64,000 bases of DNA from Trichopria drosophilae (taxonomy: Eukaryota; Arthropoda; Insecta; Hymenoptera; Diapriidae): the NCBI GenBank assembly GCA_030407085.1, contig CM059584.1, positions 141,164,001 through 141,228,000 of the forward strand, given 5' to 3'. Made by a program: the position numbers and the translations under genes. Below the pieces are notes generated by a model. The model was not told the origin of the DNA and did no database searches. It saw only the letters and a program-made list of their open reading frames with translations. Shown piece by piece: positions 52,101 through 61,100 of the stretch (its first letter is position 1; each line of letters opens with the position of its first letter).

Positions 52101-55100
52101 TTATTGTCATTGTATAAAATAAAATTAAAAAATTAAGTTTGTCATTTTAATATATTTCTTTTGTTTTTCATGTTACTTAATTTAGAAAATCGATGAACTA
52201 ATCTTTTTTCCACAAACTAGTTCAACTTCGGTTCTACATTATCTCATTAATGTATTTATATCGCTTAATTTGTTATAAAAATATCGACAACCGACTTAAG
52301 TATTGACAATTTTTTACTGTAAAATAGACATCGAAGTACTACTGAAAACATTATCTATATTTGAAGTAACTAATGTATTATTACTATTAAATTTGTTCAC
52401 AAACAACCCTTTAAGTCATGTTAATTTTGTTATATGTTATTAAGGAATAATAACTGAAATGCTGCACAAAATTTATAAAAGTTAAATAGATATTAGATGT
52501 TAAATATTCTAATATTTTGCCTTAACACAATTATAATCAAATATGGACATTTTTTACCTTATTAAATGGTTTGAATGTAACTATTATTCTCCTATTACTT
52601 TGAATAATTCTTCTCAGCGATGCACAAACTTTTTACTTTGTTGAAAATGATTTGTGATTCATTACAGCAAAGATAAAGTTTGTTCGATTAAGCAGCAAAA
52701 AATTCTTACTTCAAATGATGCATTCCCTAAAAGAATTTTTCACTTCAACAAATGTAAAGAGTACTCTTTCCTTTAGCAACAATCATTAATCCTTAAACTA
52801 ATTACACTATTTACATTTCTTTGATTGATTCAAATTTAATTATATTTAACATTTAAAAAGTGTAGTAATTACTTCAAATGGAGTTGTTAGAAGTTGCTAC
52901 AATCACTTAGGTACCAACTTTTACTCCAATAATTTCAGAGTGTACTCTTCTCTTCAGCAATAAACTGTCACTCTAACCAATTCGGATAGTACCATTTCTA
53001 TCAGCAACTAGTGTGCAATTCAATTATTTTCGAGAGTAATTTATCATTTAGTATACCTTCTCATTCCAAAAATTTAGAGCACTCATTCGTTCAGCAATAA
53101 CTTTTCACCCTGACAAAATTGTAGTGTAAGCTTCCTTTCAGCAACAAATTTACACTACAATAAATTTTAAAAGCATTCTTTCCATTAGCAATGCCTTTCA
53201 GCAATTTAAAGTACTCTTTCCTTCATCAATCAATTTACACTCCAACCGATTTAGAAAATCTTATCTTCAGCAATGACTGTCTGCCTCAAGAAATTTTGAA
53301 AGTACTTTTGACTTCAGCAATATCTCTTCACTCCAAAAATTTAGAGCCTCATTCAGCAATAAGGTTTCACTCCAGACATTTAGAGACTCGGTTCCCTCAG
53401 CAACCACTTTTCAATCCAACAATTTGAAAGTGTAATGTTTCCTTCAGCAACAAGATTTCAGGCTTGTATTGTACAAGTATTTAATTTTGAGTCATTTTTA
53501 GCAACTAGGACTTTTGAAAACTGGCTTCGGCAAGACATATATTGTGTTTCAGACCATAAAAACGTATAAAAATACGAAATTATCTTTCTATTGCAGTCCA
53601 AAAAATCTGTTTAACTGTATGTAGCATCATAAAATTGTAACTATAGGTAAAAATTGTATTCATACAGTTGCTGGAAATTCACTCTGGTCGCTACTTTTCA
53701 CTCTAACATATTTGTAGAATAATTTTATTTTCAGTAACAAATATTGAAAGCACTCTTTCTTTTAGCAATGCCTTTTCTCTCCAGCAATTTAAAGTAATCT
53801 TTCTTTCTGCAATAAACTTTCACTCCAACCAGTTTAAGGAGAACTCATTCCTTCAGCAATTCCTTTACACACTCAAAATTTAGAGTACTCTTTTCTTCAA
53901 CTACAAATAACATATAACGTGTTTCGGACACTCAAAAAGTATCAAAATACGAAATTATCTTTATATTATAGTCCTAAAAATACCATTGAACTATATGCAG
54001 CACCATAAAATTTTAAGTTCTTGAAATAGTGTATTCATGCAGTTGCTGTATATTCACTCTGGTTCCCACTTTTCACTCCGACAAATTCGCAAAATAATCT
54101 TCCTTTCAGCAATAAATCTACACTCTAATAAAGTTTTAAAGCACTCTTTCCTTCAAGCAATGCCTTTTCACTCCAGTTATTTAAAGTACTCTCTCTTTCA
54201 TCAATCAATTTACACTCCAACCGATTTAGAGAATATTCTTATCTTCAGCAATGACTGTCTGCCTCAACAAATTTTGAAAGTACTTTTTACTTCAGCAATG
54301 ACAGTTTGCCTCAACAAATGTTGAAAGTACTTTTTACTTCGACAATACCTTTTCACTGCAAAAATTTAGAGCCCATTCAGCAATAAGTTTTCACTCCATA
54401 TATTTAGAGACTCGGTTCCTTCAGCAACAAGATTTCTGGCTTGTATTGTACGTATCTAAATTTGAGTCATTTTTAACAACTAGCATCTTTGAAAACTGGC
54501 TTCGTAAAGACATGTATTGTTTTTCAAACCCTCAAAACGTATCAAAATACGAAATTATCTCTATATTGTAGTCCAAAAAGAAACGGTTAAACTATATGTA
54601 ATCATAAGATTGTAACTGCTTGAAATAGTGTATTCATGAAGTTGCTGATTTTTGAAGCATCAAATTTACACTCCAATAAAATGTTGAGAGCACTCATTAA
54701 GCAATGCCTTTTCTCTCTAGCAATTAAAAGTACTTATTTCTTCTTCAATAAATTTTCACTCCAACTAATTTAAAGAGTACTCATCCTTTAAACAATGCTT
54801 TTCCACCCTAAAAATTTAGAATACTCTTTCCTTCTGCTACAAATTGAGCAACAAAATGCCAGTCATAGTCCAATCATAGTGATTACTTATTCAGTCCACT
54901 AAATATAAGGATTGTTGAAGTAGGTTATGTTGAATAAAATTATCATAGTTATTATAAATGGTATACTTTTAGATTATCTACGAGTGTCAACATTTTAAAG
55001 CTGGTCTTTTCTCTCTAATATATTTAGAGAATATTATTTCCTTCAGCAACAATTTTAGCTGTAGACCAATAATACTTTTTACATTTCCTAGAGTGTTTTG

Positions 55101-58100
55101 TAATTTAGTACTTTCATTCAACAAAAAGATTTGTAGATAACTAGTTAACTACAATAAAAGTAAAAAATGGCAGTACAATAAAAGTAAAGTATGTTCAGTT
55201 ATTATAGCTTAAAATAGTATCTTTGTTTTTTGTGAAATCAATTGTCTTTGATGTTGATTTTGACACCAACTTTTCAATCCAACAAATTTAAATAGTAATC
55301 ATTCCTTCAGACCGTAAAAAAATAGTAGGGGAAGAGGTTCGGTTATGAACACCCTTTCATTTTTGGCTCATAAATTTTTTTCAACTGGATATTATGCAGA
55401 CATATGCATATGTATGGATAGCTAGAGTCCTTAGTTAACTGCTATTGAAGAAACTAAACTGATTTTATCGAATAGAAAATTTTAGTTAAACATTTAGTAG
55501 AGTCGTCATTTTTGGCAAACAAAATTTTTTGGTTCGGTTGTGAACACCACTGAAAAATCTATTAAATATTGGAAAAAATGAAGTAAAACCGCCACAGATA
55601 TATACAGAAACGATAATTTATTGATTTCAAAGATCTTCAACGACAGAACAACAGAAGATGGCCAAAAAACCTTCGGACGAATTTATCGCGAATTGTTCTA
55701 TAAACTTCTATAGTTTTCTTGGATGTTCGACTGAAACTATCAAAAACATAACCCGCGGGGAGAAAAGTGAAACAAACGAACTCTCTAAATCTGAATTAGT
55801 GAAAAGTGGGTTACTATTTAAAATTAGTCACAAAATTTACTAAATGTTGGTCAATTTCTACTAATTGAATGTGTAGCATAATTTTATTAACTCATTCAAT
55901 TAGTTAAAATTTATAAATAATTAGTAAATGCCGTTACTAATTTCAAATAGTAACCCACTTTTCACTAATTCAAATTTAGAGAGAAAGCCGATCGGAGAAA
56001 ACTTGCAAAATCAAGGATTGATTATAAATTATACAATGCATACGACAATATTTTATGTTTTTTCGAAAAGAAAGGGGTGTTCACAACCGAACCATGTTCA
56101 CAACTGAACCTATACTTTTACATTTCTTCAAAGTAATTCAAAATTCACTCCAATACATTTAATGATAGTTGATTTAGCAACATAAAATTGTAGTAGTTAA
56201 TTTGAAAGGAAATCTTTAAATTTTCTTGGAGTTGGCGAATTTTTATTTCCGACATAATGTTTTATTTGGAGATATTTTTGGCATCTACAACACGAAAAAA
56301 CATTGTAAAAACATTGTAGTCCAATAATATCTCAATACAATGTTTCGAGTAGTACTTCGGTATTTTTTTTTTTTGTTTTTTTATGGATGAGTGCCGATTT
56401 ATCGGGTCCCATCATTCCCGACGCACGAAACCTCGTTCCTTGCCTGCAGCGCAAATCATTCGAGAGTGAGCGCGAGAAGAAAGAACCGTTCCGGTTCCTG
56501 GCGGTCATTTGCATAGAATGTAGCGTTGCAAAATTCGTAGCGCGCAACAATCCAGCAAATGCTTCTATTTTATAACCATCTTTCCTCTCGTCCCAGGGAC
56601 CGATTTTCCCCGAGGATCAGAAAGCCGCCGTCGTGGAAGCTGCGCCACTAGATACATCTACGCCAATCGAACCTGAGGTACCGTCCGAGATAGTCGAAGC
56701 CGAGAACATGGAGATCCTCCAGATCGTTACACAGACCAAGATCGAACTGCTCCACGAAGAGCCTGTCGAGGAAGTACCCATCGCACCCCATCCGGAGATT
56801 AAGCTGGAGAAGAAACCCGAAAGACCGACGACATTGATGCTCGAAAGGAAAAATGCCGTAGATATGGACAATGACGCTGAGTTCCTCAGTCCCATGTCTC
56901 CTGCTTCTAAGGTACATTTCAATTCGATAGTTCCATTTTTTGAACAAATTTAGTTAATTTTATGGAGAGTTTCTAGGTTATGTCTATTGTTACTCATGTA
57001 TTATCTTCTTTTTTTATAGATTCAGGCCCTAACTTTGTCGAGCGACGAAGAAGTGTTGTCGCCACTTGTATATTCATTGGCGCCACCAACTAGTGTGGAA
57101 CCTCCAAAGGAGAAACCTCCGCCACCTCCTGTCGATTCGAGTGACGAGGAGAATCATCCCGTGGAGTTGCTTAAGAGGCTCAACTCCACACGAAGAATTA
57201 AAAAAGAAATACGTTCTCGTCGTTCTGATTTTCTTGGAATCGAAGGGGTAAGAATTAATCATTTTCCTTACGAATTTAATTTTTTACATGAAAAATAAGT
57301 TTCGGGTACCTTGCCTTAGATTTTCAAAATTCAAAATGGCGGACAGTGCATGTCGCCATATTAACAAATGAATATGACAATATTCCTGACATTTTCTTGA
57401 CATTTGACAGTTTACATGTTCTTCACTGTATATGAAACTCAATTACGAAAAAATTTGAGGTTCAAAATGGCGGTTTAATTTTTGTTACTCTAAAATCTAA
57501 TCGAATTTGAATGTAAAATACGAATGCAGAGCGAAATTTATGTACAATTTACAGATTAACGACGAAGAGTTGGAGCGAGAATTGACACTGACCAAGCCGC
57601 CGGACATGGCGGCCATTTTGGCGGAAGAAAGGCGTATCGAACAACTGCATCGTAGGTCCTACGATACGGACAGTAATTATGAACAAGATTCGAGTAACGA
57701 ACGTGATTCGGGTGTGGAACTTGGCCATGTTGAGGACTGGACAAAGCAAACGATCAGCCCGGACATGTCGCAGCATAGCCGACAGAGCAGCGAACCCTTT
57801 GGCGCTAGTGTCACCTCTTCCGAAGAAGACGAGATCACCAAGAAAGAACGCGAGATCATCGAAGAACTCGAGAAAGAAGAGCAATGGCGATATGGCAATA
57901 CTCGTCAGCTGAATAGGTACACTCACGTTTCCGATCTTAAACAATGATCTAACGCTCGGGATTTACAAATTTCACTTTCGCACACGATTTGTAACAAATT
58001 AGTACATTTTTATTTCTTTAGAGAATTATCAATTTATGTTTCATGTGTACATTTTTAGGGTAGTCATGTTTTCAATGTCGTGTTCATTCGAAACTTTTTA

Positions 58101-61100
58101 CTTGATGTTTAATCTTAAAGCTTTATTCTAACAATACAAGTTTCGATAGAGGGCGTTCGTGTAAACATGACAGAAACATTCCCCTAAAACAAATACACAA
58201 AAATGTTGTTGCCTCAAAAAACACAGATAAAAATATTTTTACGTGATGTAAATTGCAAGACACGTTAACTATCGATTGTAAATAAGCTGTAACTGTATGC
58301 TAACACCGTGGATACCAATGAATAAACTAATTTATTCGTGATCGTGTATTATTATTGAAACGTCCAATTCGTAAAATATTTGTTGTCCTTTCACTCGATC
58401 AGTGATATCGGCGAGAAACTCGCGCATAAGCTTCGCGAGCTAGAGGAAGAGAAGATGCAGTTCGAGCGCGAGAGGGCGACACAGGAGGCTGAGGTACAGC
58501 GCCGCCAAGAGGAAGAAACTCTTCGGAAGAACGAGAACATACGAAAGCAGGAAGAGGTGAGGAAACAACGAGAGGAGGATGCAAAGGTCAAACAGGAGAT
58601 TGAAGCTCAACGGGCAGAAGAGAAGAGGCAAGAAGAAGATTCGAGAATTCAAGAGAAACTTCGAATTCAGAATGACCGCGAAGAAAAAGAAAGAAGATCC
58701 ACCGAGGTTCGTCGAGATGAAATCTCAAGAGCTGAAAATACAAACGGTTTGGAGGCTCCACAAATGGTTGCTACCATGTTCCCGCAAGAGGAAGAATTTG
58801 CATCACGAGTAAGTTAAACATTTTTATAGAAATGTTGTCCTGAAAAATGTTACTTCAATTGCAATGAAATTGTAAAATTACAGGAAGTTTTGAGAGTTGA
58901 ACGAGAACTCTTGCAATTGGAGCAAGAAGAATTGAAAAGACAAAGAAGCAATTTGGCGTACATGGAGCAAAAACAGCAGCAACTTGCTGAACAGCTGCAG
59001 GAACAGTGGAAATCGCTGCAAGATGTCGCTCAATCTTCGACTCACAATAGCCAACCTTACAAGCCTCAAACGCCATTGAATTATAGATCTTCGCTGCCGA
59101 ATTTGCAACTTCAGGACAGCCAACGAAGGAGACCGCCACCACCTCCGATTCCTCCTGCGAAACCGCTTCGCGTTGTGGAACAAAGGCAGCGAGATGTTAC
59201 CATTAGGTTAGTTCAATTAACTACGTTTAACCTCAAAAAAAGACATTTTTTTAATTACTAAAGCGAATATTTGAAAATTTTTTGTGTTTATAGAAACAGT
59301 CGTATTCCCTCTGCGGATTCGATACCTCAGCAAGTAGATGCGTCACTCCGCAACAGTATTTCGACGACGAATTTGTCATCCCACGGCGGACAACAAATGA
59401 GCAGGCAAACGCTCCAGGCACTTAGTGCAGTACCGCGACCACGTATCGTCCATGGCGATCAATGGGTTCAGCGTAGGAAGAGCGACGTCCCCAGGGGAGC
59501 TCACGACTATAATTATCAACATTGGCTGATTCAAGTAAGTACAAAACTTGATTTTTCTGGAATCCGCGACTAAAGAATTTTAAGTAGTCACTAGAAGTAA
59601 GAATAAAAACTTAATTAACTCTTCGAAGGAAGAATTTAAACAAAAAATTCAAAATGGCTCTGGTATTTTGAGTCACTGAGTGGAAAACTGGTGTTAGCTT
59701 CTATTGATTCAAAATGGAGGATCTAAAATGGCCGACAAAATAAATTAGCATAAACATTATTGGATCTGCTATTTGGAATTTTTAAAACTTATTTGGTATA
59801 GCAATAATTCCTATAATCTCTGAAGTTAATTATTAAAAATATATTGTGGTTTTCTTCATTTTATTTTCTGTAATGTTTAAAACACGCGTAAAGATGGCGT
59901 TGTTTACATCGACAATTAGTTAAATGCTGGACATTGTGCATGAAAATAATAATTAGGGAATTATTACCGAATTTCTTCGCTTGTTGAGGATTTGATTTTT
60001 CGTTTTTGTCCGTCAACTTTAAGCTCGGACAATTTATTATTTATTCTTTAAAAAAATCGGAACGTTGTAGGCGGGTATTTTCGAGGGTGCTCTTTCAGAA
60101 TCCAGATGGAAAATTTTGAAAAAACCATCCCTTCCTGCCCTAATTTTCAATTTAAAAAAAACAAACAATTTTTTAAGGTATTTTTTTTTGTTCAAATCGT
60201 ATTTTCGATGCGAAAGAGGTCTTGGCGATAGCTGAAACCACAAAAACTCCGCATAAAAATTTATTTGCATTTTTTTTCGTATCGAAAATAGTATTTTTGA
60301 AAAACTGCCGATTTTTTCCTTTGGACCATTTTATGGAGCGGTAACGAAATGTAACCTTACATAACAAAAGAAAAGATGTTTTCTACTATCTGTGATATGT
60401 TTTCCCCCATTTTTATCTGTTTTCAAAAACCGAAACAATATTTTTCAGTAAAATAGCGATTTTTTGTAAATATTTTATTTTAGGGGTGGTCACACAACCC
60501 CTTCATGATGAAAAATGAATTTTTGATGGCATAACTTTATTATTTCGACATTTTGAGCCGAAGTTTTTGTGGTTTCGCATCGAAAATACGATTCAAAAAA
60601 AAAAAAAAATACCGTCAAAAATCGTGTTTTTTTTTTTAAATTAGGGTAGGAAAGGATTCTGAAAGGAATATTTTCTACTTTCTCCTTTTAGTATCAAACC
60701 CAATAGGTATCGAATCCAAAATTTTACATTTAAGAAGATAATAAAGTAACGCGCTCGACGTGCACTGAGATTCCAGTGACTATATATTTATTTTTTTATG
60801 TTTGTACTCAAATTATTTGACCAATAAATACCAAGAAATTCCATCATGTTTATTTAAAAATGGTCGAGAAATAACTTTTCTAAAAACGCAAAAACCGCAA
60901 AAAAGTTATACACGTATTTCTGTTAAAAAAACGTGGGTTTTTTTACATTTTGTTTTTCATAAAAACTTTCACCTCAAAATTACGTTGGGAAACATAAGAT
61001 GAAAATAACGCGTCCATGGACCCCCAGGATTAAAATGTACCATATCTGAATTAATAATTCAAGATGGAAGTTTTCAAAATGGCGCCTAGAAGCGCAAAAT

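Noticed and set aside
58391..58652. Serine/cysteine- or leucine-rich minus-strand frames opposite exon 9
   Set aside because: They are shadows of the Glu/Arg-rich coiled-coil codons on the + strand.
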